The notes: a model not told the origin generated them from the letters alone. DNA of 64,000 bases from Duganella sp. Leaf126 (GCF_001423125.1 NZ_LMNW01000032.1:214-64213), one strand, 5' to 3'. Positions 27,618 through 37,054 are shown, counted from the first letter of the stretch. Program-made: numbers and translations.

Positions 27618-29036
27618 ATGCCGCCCCCTTCAGCACCGGCCGCCACTGCGTCGCCGCCGGACACCAAAGAAAGCCGCTTCGTCTTCAAGGTGGCCATTGC
27701 CGCCACCATGGGCGCGCTGGCCTTCGGTTACGACACCGGCGTGATTTCGGGCGCCCTGCCCTTCATGAGCGCGCCGCTGGACCAGGGCGGACTGGGCCTG
27801 ACGCCGTTTACCGACGGCGTGGTAACGTCGGCGCTGGTGTTTGGCGCTGCCATCGGTTCGCTGATGGCCGGCAAGCTGTCCGACCGGTACGGCCGCCGCA
27901 CCACGCTGATGGGCTTGTCGCTGGTGTTCCTGATCGGCGTGCTGGGCACGACGTTTGCGCCATCGGTCGCGGTCATGGCCGTGATGCGCTTCGTGCTCGG
28001 GCTGGCAGTCGGCGGCGCCTCGTCCACGGTGCCGGTCTTTATCGCCGAGATGGCCGGCCCCAGCCGGCGCGCCCGGCTGGTCAGCCAGAACGAGCTGATG
28101 ATCGTCAGCGGCCAGTTGATCGCCTACATCCTCAATGCGGCGCTGGCCCATTTCTACGGGTCGCCCGATGTCTGGCGCTACATGCTGGCGATTGCGGCGG
28201 TGCCCGCCGTCCTGCTGGGACTGGGCATGCTGATGGTGCCGCCGTCGCCGCGCTGGCTGGCCAGCAAGAACCGGATGGACGAAGCGCGCGCGGTCCTGGA
28301 AAAAATCCGTTCGAGCGACAAGCAAATCGAAAAAGAGCTCGACGAGATGGTCAAGCTCAACGAGATCGACCGCGACCAGGCCGGCTGGTCGGCCGTGATG
28401 GGTACGCCGTGGATCCGCAAGCTGCTGTTGATCGGCATCGGGCTCGGCTTCGTGGCCCAGTTCACCGGTGTCAATGCCTTCATGTATTTCACGCCGATTA
28501 TCCTCAAATCGACCGGCCTGGGCACCAATGCCGCGCTGACGGCCACCATCGGCAATGGCGTGGTGGCGCTGATCGCCACCTTCATCGGCATCTGGCTGAT
28601 CGGCAAACACGGCCGCCGGCCGATGCTGCTGACCGGCCTGGGCTTCGTGGTGACCACCCAGGCTGCGCTCGGCGCCGTGCTGCTGCTGATGCCCGAGGGG
28701 CTGTTGAAAAGCTACGCGGCGCTGGCGTGCATCCTGTGCTTCCTGCTGTTCATGCAGATGCTGATCTCGCCCGTGTACTGGCTGCTGATGTCGGAACTGT
28801 TCCCGATGCACGTGCGGGGCTTGCTGACCGGCACCGCCGTGGCGTGCCAGTGGGTGTTCAACGGCCTGGTGGCGCTGCTGTTCCCGATCGCCATGGCGCA
28901 GTTCGGCAGCTCGACGTTCTTCGTATTCGCCGGCATTAACGTGATGTCGCTGATGTTCGTTGCGACCTGCTTACCGGAAACCAAGGGCAAGTCGCTCGAA
29001 GGGCTCGAACAATTCCTGGAAAAAGAACTCGGCTAG
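27618..29036 (+). CDS. Sugar porter family MFS transporter
   Basis: Twelve-helix transporter of 472 residues in the major facilitator superfamily, probably a sugar/proton symporter. Diagnostic motifs are GYDTGVISG in helix 1, RYGRRTT in loop 2-3, [12 protein letters not shown] after helix 6, and PETKGKSLE at the C-terminus. These place it with XylE/GalP/AraE. There is no adjacent sugar-metabolism gene to name the substrate. A start slightly downstream is possible, since the first about 20 residues are low-complexity. Confidence 0.9.
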   Translation: MPPPSAPAATASPPDTKESRFVFKVAIAATMGALAFGYDTGVISGALPFMSAPLDQGGLGLTPFTDGVVTSALVFGAAIGSLMAGKLSDRYGRRTTLMGLSLVFLIGVLGTTFAPSVAVMAVMRFVLGLAVGGASSTVPVFIAEMAGPSRRARLVSQNELMIVSGQLIAYILNAALAHFYGSPDVWRYMLAIAAVPAVLLGLGMLMVPPSPRWLASKNRMDEARAVLEKIRSSDKQIEKELDEMVKLNEIDRDQAGWSAVMGTPWIRKLLLIGIGLGFVAQFTGVNAFMYFTPIILKSTGLGTNAALTATIGNGVVALIATFIGIWLIGKHGRRPMLLTGLGFVVTTQAALGAVLLLMPEGLLKSYAALACILCFLLFMQMLISPVYWLLMSELFPMHVRGLLTGTAVACQWVFNGLVALLFPIAMAQFGSSTFFVFAGINVMSLMFVATCLPETKGKSLEGLEQFLEKELG

Positions 29037-29050
29037 ACCCGGAGCCCGCC

Positions 29051-29215
29051 ATGGTCAAGATGCGCAAGAAATCCGATTTGCCGACCAAGCTGTGCGCGCA
29101 CTGCCAGTTGCCTTTTACGTGGCGCAAGAAATGGGAACGCGACTGGGCGCAGGTGCGGTATTGCTCGGAGCGGTGCCGGCGGGCCGGCAAGTGCGCGGCC
29201 CCGGTCGCCGGCTGA
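29051..29215 (+). CDS. DUF2256 family zinc-ribbon-like protein
   Basis: Protein of 54 residues. Two Cys pairs (CAHC at 15-18 and CSERC at 38-42) frame a conserved basic stretch [12 protein letters not shown], and RYCSERCRR follows. This is the DUF2256 signature; members are often found near photolyase genes. The Cys pairs suggest zinc binding. It lies 14 bp after the sugar transporter and has its own upstream GGAGCC. Function unknown. Confidence 0.85.
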   Translation: MVKMRKKSDLPTKLCAHCQLPFTWRKKWERDWAQVRYCSERCRRAGKCAAPVAG

Positions 29216-29272
29216 GCTGCCGGCGCCCTGTAGTGTCCGCGGCTGCAGCAGGCCAGCGGCCGACGGTGGCGG

Positions 29273-29482
29273 TTACGCCTTTTTCAGCGCATCGGCCTTG
29301 TGCGCTGCTTCGGCGCCGGTCTTGTCGCTGACCACCAGGTACTCGGGATGTTCGGCCGAGGCCGCCACGTGATGGCCCTTGATGTCGGTCGGCGCTGTCA
29401 GCTTTTTCTTGATGGTGCCGTGCACCGTGCCCTGCGACGACGTCCATTGCACCTTGTCGCCAACTTTCAGTGTGTGTTTCAT
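29273..29482 (-). CDS. DUF2945 (Tudor-like) small protein
   Basis: Protein of 69 residues: KVGDKVQWTSSQGTVHGTI at the start, then HPEYLVVSDKTG and HKADALKKA at the end. This is the DUF2945, hypervirulence-associated Tudor-like family, a small beta barrel. I start at the ATG at 29482, where the conserved domain begins. Role unknown; nucleic-acid binding has been suggested for the fold. Convergent with the DUF2256 gene. Confidence 0.85.
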   Translation of the reverse strand: MKHTLKVGDKVQWTSSQGTVHGTIKKKLTAPTDIKGHHVAASAEHPEYLVVSDKTGAEAAHKADALKKA

Positions 29483-29624
29483 GGTCGCTCCCGTATCGAT
29501 TGAGTACGGCGATTTGACCATGGTTCGGCGCGCGGACGCATCCGCCAACTGCCCGCCTGTGCGTCCTGCCGCACGCAGGCGTGATGTGGTGGCACAGGCA
29601 CGCCACGAGGCTGGTCCGTGCCGG

Positions 29625-29776
29625 GCGCTGCCAGGCTGCTGGCGCGCGTTATCTCCTCTTCGCGGTGCGCTGCCAGGCTGCCGGCTCGCGTTGTCTCGTC
29701 GTCGCGTTGCGCTGCCAGGCTGATGGCGCGAGTTATCTTGGCCTTGCGGTGCGCTGTCAGGCTGTCAGCCCGCGCC
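29625..29776 (-). repeat. 42-bp tandem repeat array (3.6 units) overlapping the KfrA-like 3' end
   Basis: Units at 29625-29666, 29667-29708 and 29709-29750, each exactly 42 bp and beginning GCGCTGCCAGGCTG on the plus strand, plus a partial unit at 29751-29776. The period is a multiple of three, so reading frames stay open. On the minus strand one frame gives a 14-residue repeat close to SLAAHREEEITRAG, in a different frame from the KfrA-like protein. The KfrA-like stop codon (29765-29767) lies inside the partial unit. It is too few and too continuous for a CRISPR array. Confidence 0.9.
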
Positions 29777-30442
29777 ACGCACCTGGCGCGCATCGAGGCG
29801 CGCCCGCAGTTCCTGGATCTCGGCGGCGAAGTTGTCGCGTGCAGTGATGGCGCCGACCAGTTCCATTTCAGCGGCCAGGCGGCGGTCGGAATCGGCGGCG
29901 GCGGCGGCCACGTTGCGTTCCAGCTGCTGGCGCAGGTCGGCCAGCTGGCTGTCCTTGCCTTCGATGGCCAGTTGGTCCTTGGCCTTGCCCACCAGGGCGT
30001 CGGTGGCGATCTGGCGCGCGTTGCGCAGCTCGGCCTGCAGGCGCTCGATCGTTTCATCGCGCTCGGCCAGGATCTCGAGCGCCTCGTCGCGGGCGGCCGT
30101 CACGGCGTCGCGCTCAGCTTCCAGCCCGGCGCTGGCGTCGAGCAAGGCGTCGAGGTCGCTGCTGGTTTGCGCCAGCCCGGCGCGGCTGGCGGCGCCCGCC
30201 TCGTCCGCATATCGCCTGGCCCAGCCGGTCAGCGCGGCAAGCACGTCGGCCGGCAGCTCGGGCGCCGGCACGGGCGCTGGCGGCTGCGTGCTGCGCCAGG
30301 CGGCCAGGTGCTGGTGCACGGCAATGGTCGCCGGTGCATCCAGCGCTGCGCTGACCGCCTCGATGGTGACCGGTTGGCCGCTGGCCTGCACACCGGCGGC
30401 AGCTGCCGCAACCGCCTCAAACGTAACTGCTGCACTTGCCAT
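29765..30442 (-). CDS. KfrA-type DNA-binding coiled-coil protein
   Basis: Protein of 225 residues. The N-terminal part (about 1-85) resembles the KfrA DNA-binding domain, including VSAALDAPATIAVHQHLAAWR. From about residue 100 to the end it is a long alanine- and charge-rich coiled coil (AERDETIERLQAELRNAR). KfrA proteins are best known from plasmids, where they help partition, but chromosomal relatives are common in betaproteobacteria. The stop lies inside a 42-bp repeat, and a frameshift there would extend the coiled coil. No plasmid genes accompany it. Confidence 0.78.
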   Translation of the reverse strand: MASAAVTFEAVAAAAAGVQASGQPVTIEAVSAALDAPATIAVHQHLAAWRSTQPPAPVPAPELPADVLAALTGWARRYADEAGAASRAGLAQTSSDLDALLDASAGLEAERDAVTAARDEALEILAERDETIERLQAELRNARQIATDALVGKAKDQLAIEGKDSQLADLRQQLERNVAAAAADSDRRLAAEMELVGAITARDNFAAEIQELRARLDARQVRGAG

Positions 30443-30629
30443 GACTTTCTCCGAAAAACGTTAAACGCCCACGCGATCAACCACACAGTCTAAACGAAAC
30501 CGCGCAGTTTTCCCATCAGCAATAGCATGCATCTCGTGGCAGCTGAACCGAATTTGAACCGCCCTTCACGCACACCCTAGCAGAGCACGGTATACACACG
30601 GCGTTTCGATGGTTAAATTGACACACATG

Positions 30630-30649
30630 CCGGTTCATACGCCGGTTCA
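30630..30649 (+). repeat. Direct repeat in the fasciclin gene upstream region
   Basis: CCGGTTCA occurs at 30630-30637 and 30642-30649 with a 12-bp period, 25 bp before the fasciclin start. A TTGACA lies just upstream at 30618-30623, but no -10 sits at the right distance. The repeat could be a regulator site; this is a guess from position only. Confidence 0.35.
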
Positions 30650-30673
30650 ACCATGACTCCGAGGAGCAGGACA

Positions 30674-31129
30674 ATGAAGAAATTTTTGATGGCAGCAGCG
30701 TTCACCATGGCCTTCGGCGCCGCCCAGGCAGCCGACATCGTCGATACCGCAAAGGCGGCCGGTTCCTTCAACACCCTGGTCACGGCAGTGCAGGCAGCCG
30801 GCCTGGAAAGCACCCTCAAGGGACCGGGCCCGTTCACCGTGTTCGCCCCGACCGATGCGGCGTTCGCCAAGATCCCCAAAGCCAAGCTGGACGCACTGCT
30901 GAAGGACAAGGCCGCCCTGACCAAGGTGCTGACCTACCACGTGGTGCCGGGCAAGGTGATGGCTGCCGATGTCAAGCCGGGCAACGTCAAGACGGTGGAA
31001 GGCGCCTCGGTCAAGGTCGCCGTCAAGGGTGACGCAGTGATGGTCGACAAGGCCCACGTCACCAAGACCGACATCGCCGCCGACAATGGCGTGATCCACG
31101 TGATCGACACCGTGCTGATGCCGAAATAA
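30674..31129 (+). CDS. Fasciclin-domain periplasmic protein
   Basis: Exported protein of 151 residues: signal peptide to about residue 19 (FGAAQAAD), then one fasciclin (FAS1) domain. The domain motifs are [13 protein letters not shown] (H1) and [11 protein letters not shown] (H2), with YHVVPGKV between them. FAS1 domains mediate adhesion or bind small ligands. I start at the ATG at 30674 (MKKFLM), with AGGAG upstream. A strong terminator follows. Confidence 0.92.
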   Translation: MKKFLMAAAFTMAFGAAQAADIVDTAKAAGSFNTLVTAVQAAGLESTLKGPGPFTVFAPTDAAFAKIPKAKLDALLKDKAALTKVLTYHVVPGKVMAADVKPGNVKTVEGASVKVAVKGDAVMVDKAHVTKTDIAADNGVIHVIDTVLMPK

Positions 31130-31158
31130 TTACGGCAGTCCCTCTCCGCAGCGCCTTT

Positions 31159-31182
31159 GCCACCCCGGGGGTGGCTTTTTTT
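31159..31182 (+). terminator. Intrinsic terminator after the fasciclin gene
   Basis: Hairpin GCCACCCC/GGGGTGGC region followed by seven T residues, 30 bp after the fasciclin stop. Confidence 0.85.
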
Positions 31183-31233
31183 CGTCGCCGCCGTTGGCGC
31201 TTGGCGCGCGAATTTATGCGCTATCATCGCCGC

Positions 31234-33912
31234 ATGGATACCCACTACCTTACCCCGCTGTTCGCCCCCCGGTCCATCGTCGTCTTTGCCGGCCGCGAGG
31301 ACCAGCCGGACAGCCAGACGACCTATGGACGCAGCATCCGCGCGCAGCTCGAGCAAGGCGGCTTCACCGGTCCGGTCAGCTATCTCGACATTGGCATGAG
31401 CGGTACGCTGGCCGACTTGGCGCAGTCGCGCGCCGACCTGGCCGTGATCGCGCTGCCGCACGACCAGCTCACGTTCGCGCTCGAAGTGGCGGGCCGCATC
31501 CAGTGCCGGGCGGCGCTGATCCTGTCGTCGAGCGTCGAGCCGGCGCTGGCGACTGCGCTGGTGGCCATCGCCAGGCGCCACGAGATCCACCTGCTCGGCC
31601 CCAACTGCCTCGGCTACCAGCGCCCGCGCCTGCACCTGAACGTCAGCGTGGCCGGTCCGCTGGCGCGGCCCGGCAGCCTGGCGCTGATTTCGCAATCGGG
31701 CGCGCTCACCACCGCCATTCTCGACTGGGCCGACAAGAACGCCGTGGGTTTATCGGCTGTCGTGTCGCTCGGCCCCAATACGGCGGTGGACCTGGCGCAG
31801 ACGCTGGACTTCCTGGCCACCGATCCGGCCACCCACAGCATCGTCATCTGCATGGAAGGCCTGACCCATGCGCGGCGCTTTTTGTCCGCCTTGCGCGGCG
31901 CGGCCAACACCAAGCCGGTGATCGTGCTCAAGGCCGGCAACGCCACGGCCGCTTCGCAGGCGGCACTGACCCACTCGGGCGCCATGGTGCTCAGCGACGT
32001 GGTGTTCGATGCGGCGCTGCGCCGCACCGGCGCGGTCCGCGTGAAGTCCTTCGTGCAGCTGTTCTCGGCGGCCAAGTGCCTGGCCTCGCGCTACCGGCCC
32101 GTGGGCCCGCGCCTGGCGGTGGTCACCAACGGGGGCGGTCCCGGCGTGCTGGCAGCCGACTGGATCCACGAGCTGGGCCTGCAGCTGGCGCACCTGTCCA
32201 CCACCAGCGTCGATGCGCTGCGGCCGCTGGTGCCGGAGCACGCGACGCTCTCCAGCCTGCTCGACCTCGGCGAGGACGCCAGTGCCGACGCCTACCGCGC
32301 AGCGGTGCTGGCCTGCGCGCGCGACAGCCAGGTGGACGGCATCCTGGTGATCTACTCGCCCAAGCTCGGCGGCGACCCGGCCGGCGTCGCGCGCGCCGTC
32401 AGCGCCCTCAACGCGGGCCTGGGCAAGCCGCTGCTGACCTGCTGGATGGGCGACAGCCAGGTGCTCGAAGCGCGCCAGGTGATCAACACGGCCGGCCTGG
32501 CCACCTTCCGCACACCGGAGGCGGCGGTTGACGGCTTTTCCAATATCGCCTCGTTCTACCAGAACCAGCAGCTGCTGCACCAGACCCCGCCGCCGCTGTC
32601 GCAGCTGGCCGACCCCGACCTCGATGGCGCCCGCCTGCTGATCGAGAGCGTGCTGGCCGAACGGCGCAAGGTGCTGACCGAGATGGAGTCGAAGGCGCTG
32701 CTGGCGGCCTTCCACATCCCGATCACGCCCACCATGCTGGCGCGCAGCGCCACCGAGGCGGTGCTGATCGCCAGCCAGCTCGGCTACCCGGTGGCGATGA
32801 AGATCGATTCGCCCGACATCGTGCATAAATCGGACGTGCAAGGCGTGGCGCTGAACGTGCTGACCGCCGCCGGCGTGCGCGACACCTACGACGACATGCT
32901 GGCCACCGTGCGCCGCCTGCGCCCGGACGCTGCGATCAACGGCATCACGCTGCAAAAGATGGCCGGCAAGCGCCATGGCCGCGAGCTGTACATCGGTGTC
33001 GCCACCGACCGCCTGTTCGGACCGGCAATCAGCTTTGGCGCCGGCGGCACCATGATCGAACTGATCGCCGACCGCGCCACCGAGCTGCCGCCGCTCAACC
33101 AGTTCCTGGCGCAGCGCCTGATCGGCCGCGTGCGCGCTGCCGACACGCTCGGCGAATGGCGCGGCGCGCCGCCGGCCCAGCGCGAGGCGATCGAACACAT
33201 CTTGCTGCGCGTGTCTGAAATGGTGTGCGAGCTGCCGCAGCTGCGCGAAGTCGATATCAACCCGCTCATCGTCGACGAGTACGGCGCGCTGGCGGTCGAT
33301 GCGCGCATCGTCATCGACGCCGCGCCGCCGTCCGCCCACAAGTACGACCACCTGGCCATCCTGCCCTACCCGGCCGCGTACACCCAGCAATGGCCGCTGC
33401 GCGGCAGCGGTTTGTACACGCTGCGCCCGGTGCAGCCGGACGACGCCTTCATGCTGCAGGAGTTCGTGCGCGGACTGTCGGAAAAATCGCGCTACTACCG
33501 CTTCGCCTCGTCGCTGCGCGAGCTGTCGGTGCCGATGCTGGCCAAGTACACGCTGATCGACTACGACCGCGAAATGGCGCTGGTGGCGGTACAGACGCTG
33601 CGCACGCCGGGCGCCGACGGCGGCTTCGTCGAGGCCGAGCGCATCCTGGGCGTGTCGCGCTACATCGCCAACCCCGACGACAGCAGCGGCGAATTCTCGC
33701 TGGTGGTCGACGACCGCTTCAGCGGCCAGGGCCTGGGCACGCGGCTGATGCTGGCCATCATGGACGTCGCGCGCGATAAAGGATTGAAGGAACTCAACGG
33801 CCTGGTGCTGGTGAAGAACAGCGGCATGCTGAAACTGATGGCCAGCCTGGGCTTCCAGATCCGGCCTTACGAGGACGACCCGGATTTCCGGCTGTGTTCG
33901 AAGGCGCTGTGA
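31234..33912 (+). CDS. Pat-type protein lysine acetyltransferase (acyl-CoA synthetase fused to GNAT)
   Basis: Protein of 892 residues with an inactive NDP-forming acyl-CoA synthetase part and a C-terminal GNAT domain. In order: CoA-binding domain (1-130, opening LTPLFAPRSIVVFAG), succinyl-CoA ligase-like domain (about 140-460), ATP-grasp part (about 480-700, MKIDSPDIVHKSDVQGV), and GNAT (about 730-890) with SGQGLGTRLM binding acetyl-CoA. The layout matches Pat/PatZ, which acetylates and silences acetyl-CoA synthetase. I chose the ATG at 31234 because the conserved domain begins there. In the family this enzyme shuts down acyl-CoA synthetases when acetyl-CoA is high. Confidence 0.85.
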   Translation: MDTHYLTPLFAPRSIVVFAGREDQPDSQTTYGRSIRAQLEQGGFTGPVSYLDIGMSGTLADLAQSRADLAVIALPHDQLTFALEVAGRIQCRAALILSSSVEPALATALVAIARRHEIHLLGPNCLGYQRPRLHLNVSVAGPLARPGSLALISQSGALTTAILDWADKNAVGLSAVVSLGPNTAVDLAQTLDFLATDPATHSIVICMEGLTHARRFLSALRGAANTKPVIVLKAGNATAASQAALTHSGAMVLSDVVFDAALRRTGAVRVKSFVQLFSAAKCLASRYRPVGPRLAVVTNGGGPGVLAADWIHELGLQLAHLSTTSVDALRPLVPEHATLSSLLDLGEDASADAYRAAVLACARDSQVDGILVIYSPKLGGDPAGVARAVSALNAGLGKPLLTCWMGDSQVLEARQVINTAGLATFRTPEAAVDGFSNIASFYQNQQLLHQTPPPLSQLADPDLDGARLLIESVLAERRKVLTEMESKALLAAFHIPITPTMLARSATEAVLIASQLGYPVAMKIDSPDIVHKSDVQGVALNVLTAAGVRDTYDDMLATVRRLRPDAAINGITLQKMAGKRHGRELYIGVATDRLFGPAISFGAGGTMIELIADRATELPPLNQFLAQRLIGRVRAADTLGEWRGAPPAQREAIEHILLRVSEMVCELPQLREVDINPLIVDEYGALAVDARIVIDAAPPSAHKYDHLAILPYPAAYTQQWPLRGSGLYTLRPVQPDDAFMLQEFVRGLSEKSRYYRFASSLRELSVPMLAKYTLIDYDREMALVAVQTLRTPGADGGFVEAERILGVSRYIANPDDSSGEFSLVVDDRFSGQGLGTRLMLAIMDVARDKGLKELNGLVLVKNSGMLKLMASLGFQIRPYEDDPDFRLCSKAL

Positions 33913-33927
33913 CGCGGTTGGTAACGT

Positions 33928-34806
33928 CTATCCGTGCTGCCGCCGCTTCCAGTTCAGGTAGATCTGTTCCGCATGGGCCAGCGCATCGTCTTGCTGCTGC
34001 TGGCTCAGCGCTTTGGACAATTCCTGGATTTGCGCTCTCGGAAAGATGCCATCGTCATGGTTGATCTCGCCAATAATCTTGTTGGCGGCAAGTTCAATCG
34101 CATAACGGTCCGACGGGCTGGGCTCTTCATTTAACAAGGCAAAATCGACGGTGGAGGACAACATCACGTCGACATCCCCTGATGCGATTCCGGCTTTTAG
34201 TTTTTCCAGCGCGTGCTTGCGCCATTCGGCGACCAACGGATCGGCGGGGCGCTCCTGCACGGCATTGCGATCCCCGTTCGGACCTTGCGAGATATAAATG
34301 CCCATCGCTCCAGCCACATGATGGTCCAGTGCGTAGTTGAGCAGCTGGAACCGGTCCATCCTGGTTCTGCCACTCATGCCCGCGCACGACTGCCGTATTT
34401 TTGCGATGTCCTGGCTGTCGACCATGGTGGTTTGCAGCGTGACCTCGTCTCCATGGTCTGTTTTGGTGATGTGAAGCTCGGTGTTCGCCAGCTCTTTATC
34501 GCGCTCGAGCTGAAGACATTTTTCGATGAACCGGAATGCCTCAAGGTACTGCTCGGGGGTGCCGGAAGCAGCTAATGCATGGACCCGGTCTTCAATCGAT
34601 GTTACAGCAGGCGCGGGCGGGATCAAGGCCTGGGCAACCGGCTGCGGCCGCGCGTTGCGCGGCGTCTGGCGAACCGCTGGCAAAGCTGCGGTTGATTCAG
34701 CAGCAGACTGTGGTTGGGCAAACTCGCGGACTCCCTGCCAGGCCAGCCACGCAGCAGCGCATGCGGCCAGTATATAAGCTGCTTTCCTCACGACGGCGCA
34801 CCTCAT
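33928..34806 (-). CDS. Hypothetical membrane-anchored protein
   Basis: Protein of about 290 residues that I do not recognise. A basic start and hydrophobic helix (about 7-25, AAYILAACAAAWLAWQ) make a signal anchor. A proline-rich linker (about 45-70) and a helical soluble domain follow, with paired Cys (EKCLQL and QSCAGM). The ATG at 34806 lacks a ribosome site. A GTG at 34791 has GAGGTG seven bases ahead and may be the true start, which would shorten the protein by five residues. Probably an inner-membrane protein facing the periplasm. Confidence 0.65.
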   Translation of the reverse strand: MRCAVVRKAAYILAACAAAWLAWQGVREFAQPQSAAESTAALPAVRQTPRNARPQPVAQALIPPAPAVTSIEDRVHALAASGTPEQYLEAFRFIEKCLQLERDKELANTELHITKTDHGDEVTLQTTMVDSQDIAKIRQSCAGMSGRTRMDRFQLLNYALDHHVAGAMGIYISQGPNGDRNAVQERPADPLVAEWRKHALEKLKAGIASGDVDVMLSSTVDFALLNEEPSPSDRYAIELAANKIIGEINHDDGIFPRAQIQELSKALSQQQQDDALAHAEQIYLNWKRRQHG

Positions 34807-34988
34807 TGGTAATTTATTTTGACAGGATAACGCGGACGCCCCGCAAGTTGTTCATTTAGTTTTCGAGAAATTTATTCCGTTCGTCAATGCCGTTATTTCG
34901 GATCCCTCATCTTCCCATCGCACACGGTCAACCAATGGTAAGGCGGTCCGCAAGCTTTCCTCTGCCGTCTCCGATACCCAGGTAGCCG

Positions 34989-35909
34989 CTACGACGTAAA
35001 CGTCTGCCGCGCCGCCTGGCTGATCGCCTGCGTGGCGGGATGGCTGAGGCGGCGTTCGGTCGTGATCGCGTAGACCTGCTCGCGCAGCGCCGGGATGGTT
35101 CCCACCAGTACCATGCCGGACGCGCGGTCGGTGGTGTCGGTCAGGGTTTCGGCGATCGCCAGCGGGGCGAAGAACAGGCCCGCGCCCGAGGCGCCGAAGG
35201 CCTTGATCATGGCGCTGTCGTCGAACTCCCCCACCACGTGCAGGCGCGGCACGTGGGTGTGCAGCCACTGCATCAGCTTGGCGCGCACGGCGAAGTCTTC
35301 GCCCGGCAGCAGCAAGGGCATCTGGTTCAGGCAGCCGGGAAAATCGCCAGTGAGCGTGCTCGCCAGCGCCGGTGCGGCAAACACCCCGAGTTCGCTCTCG
35401 CCGAGCAGGTGGTTGTAGCCGCGCACGCTCAGGTGGCTGGGCATGGGGCGGTCGGCGATGATCATGTCGAGCCGGTGGATGGCCATGTCGGCCAGCAGCG
35501 CCGCCAGACGCCCCTCGCGGCAGATCAGCCGCGTCGGTTCGGCCAGCGACAGCGCCGGCGCCACCAGCCGGCACGCGACCGCCTTCGATACCGAATCGGA
35601 CACCCCGATCCGGAAGCTGCCCGCCTTGGTGGCCGACTGGTCGCGCACCACGTCGAGTAGCGCATCGCCGGCGCTGAAAATATCTTCGGCGTGGCGCAGC
35701 ACGCGGCTGCCGGTGTCGGTCAGTTCCAGCCGCCGCCCGACGCGGCGAAACAGTTCCACGCCCAGCGCGTCGGCAAACTCGCTCAGCTGCCCCGAAATCG
35801 ACTGCGGCGTCAGGTGCAGCTGCTCGGCCGCCTTGGCGATGCTGCCGCTGCGCGCCACCATCCAGAAATAGCGCAAATGCTTGTAGTTGAGGGCCGATCC
35901 GGTCGCCAT
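34989..35909 (-). CDS. nhaR: NhaR-like LysR-family regulator
   Basis: LysR-type regulator of 306 residues. The N-terminal helix-turn-helix (about 8-65) reads LNYKHLRYFWMVARSGSIAKAAEQLHLTPQSISGQ, very like NhaR of enteric bacteria, which activates the nhaA sodium/proton antiporter. Effector-binding domain: about 95-300. The start follows GGAGG. No nhaA is nearby; it is divergent from a terC gene across a 139-bp region with several palindromes, so it may control terC and itself. Confidence 0.85.
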   Translation of the reverse strand: MATGSALNYKHLRYFWMVARSGSIAKAAEQLHLTPQSISGQLSEFADALGVELFRRVGRRLELTDTGSRVLRHAEDIFSAGDALLDVVRDQSATKAGSFRIGVSDSVSKAVACRLVAPALSLAEPTRLICREGRLAALLADMAIHRLDMIIADRPMPSHLSVRGYNHLLGESELGVFAAPALASTLTGDFPGCLNQMPLLLPGEDFAVRAKLMQWLHTHVPRLHVVGEFDDSAMIKAFGASGAGLFFAPLAIAETLTDTTDRASGMVLVGTIPALREQVYAITTERRLSHPATQAISQAARQTFTS

Positions 35910-35933
35910 GCTGCCTCCAGGTCTTAATCACAT

Positions 35934-35981
35934 CGAATTATTCGATGATTCGCTAAAGTATATTCGAATTGTACGAACAAT
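35934..35981. promoter_or_regulatory. Palindrome cluster between nhaR and terC
   Basis: Three palindromes in 48 bp: TCGAAT-T-ATTCGA (35934-35946), ATTCGAAT (35963-35970) and TTGTACGAACAA (35970-35981). The motif ATTCGA/C recurs three times. LysR regulators bind such dyads in divergent promoters, so this is the likely NhaR operator region. The -35/-10 elements cannot be placed with confidence. Confidence 0.5.
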
Positions 35982-36048
35982 CGTGCGCTCGTATCATGGC
36001 TACGGGTTATCGACAACATACATCTATATTCATGCAAGGAGGACCGTT

Positions 36049-37005
36049 ATGACGGAACTGCAAAACATTGCCACGGGACCCATGTGGGCCGGCTTCGTGG
36101 CCTTCGTGCTGCTGATGCTGGCGCTGGACCTGTGGGTCTTCGGCGGCAACAAGGCGCACAAGGTATCGATCAAGGAAGCCGGCGCCTGGTCGCTGGGCTG
36201 GTTCAGCCTGGCGCTGCTGTTCAACGCCGGCCTGTGGTGGTACCTGAAGGGCACGGTGGGTCCGGAAATCGCCGAGCAAAAGTCGCTCGAGTTCCTGTCC
36301 GGCTACCTGATCGAGAAAGCGCTGTCGGTCGATAACGTCTTCATCTTCCTGCTGATCTTTACCGCATTCGGCGTCAAGGCCGAGTACCAGCGCCGCGTGC
36401 TGATCTATGGCGTGCTCGGTGCGATCGTGATGCGGGCCGTGATGATCCTGGCCGGCGCCTGGGTGGTCAGCGAGTTCAAGTGGATCCTGTACGTGTTCGG
36501 CGCCTTCCTGCTGTTCACGGGTCTGAAAATGCTGAAGGCGGTCGATGACGAACCGGACGTGAAAAACAACCCGGTCCTGAAATGGGCGCGCAAGGTGCTG
36601 CCGGTGTCGGAAGCCGACCATGGCGAGAAGTTCATCGTCAGCAAGGATGGCAAGCGCTACGTGACCACGCTGTTCCTGGTGCTGATCCTGATCGAGGTGA
36701 CCGACCTGATCTTCGCGGTCGATTCGATCCCGGCGATCTTCGCGATCACGTCCGATCCGTTCATCGTGTTCACGTCGAACATGTTTGCGATCCTGGGCTT
36801 GCGGGCGCTGTACTTCCTGCTGGCAGACGTGGCCGACCGCTTCCACCTGCTCAAGTACGGCCTGGCCCTGGTGCTGTGCTTCATCGGTCTGAAGATGTTG
36901 CTGCTGCCGTGGCTGCACATCCCGGTGCACATCTCGCTGACCGTGGTGGCGGTGCTGATTGCCGGCAGCGTGATCGCCAGCCTGTATGCCACCCGCAAAA
37001 AGTAA
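36049..37005 (+). CDS. terC: TerC/Alx family membrane protein
   Basis: Inner-membrane protein of 318 residues with about nine helices. Conserved acidic residues lie in helices: LMLALDLWVFG, EKALSVDNVFIFLL and LILIEVTDLIFAVDSIPA. The family includes E. coli Alx, linked to manganese export and alkaline response, and TerC of tellurite clusters. A single chromosomal copy here more likely handles metal or pH stress than tellurite. The ribosome site AAGGAGG is strong. No yybP-ykoY riboswitch is visible upstream. It is divergent from nhaR and followed by a TerB-like gene. Confidence 0.9.
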   Translation: MTELQNIATGPMWAGFVAFVLLMLALDLWVFGGNKAHKVSIKEAGAWSLGWFSLALLFNAGLWWYLKGTVGPEIAEQKSLEFLSGYLIEKALSVDNVFIFLLIFTAFGVKAEYQRRVLIYGVLGAIVMRAVMILAGAWVVSEFKWILYVFGAFLLFTGLKMLKAVDDEPDVKNNPVLKWARKVLPVSEADHGEKFIVSKDGKRYVTTLFLVLILIEVTDLIFAVDSIPAIFAITSDPFIVFTSNMFAILGLRALYFLLADVADRFHLLKYGLALVLCFIGLKMLLLPWLHIPVHISLTVVAVLIAGSVIASLYATRKK

Positions 37006-37054
37006 TGACTGAATCATGCCGGGCAAGCGCCCGGCGCATCGAAAGGAGCACATC

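Noticed and set aside
29625..29776. CRISPR array
   Set aside because: Units abut each other with no spacers and vary internally; no cas genes are present.
29479..30057. Minus-strand frame covering the 42-bp repeats as an independent gene
   Set aside because: Its N-terminal half is an out-of-frame shadow of the KfrA-like gene. Only the repeat part looks protein-like, so I report it as a repeat rather than a gene.
29765..30442. KfrA-like gene as evidence that the window is a plasmid
   Set aside because: Core genes (trp operon, rpe, rRNA promoter, tRNAs) show a chromosome, and no replication or partition genes accompany it.
34852..34988. C-terminal extension or second gene downstream of nhaR in another frame
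   Set aside because: The regulator already has full family length, and the frame upstream is a shadow.
35910..36048. yybP-ykoY manganese riboswitch before terC
   Set aside because: The 139-bp gap holds palindromes but not the conserved riboswitch core.
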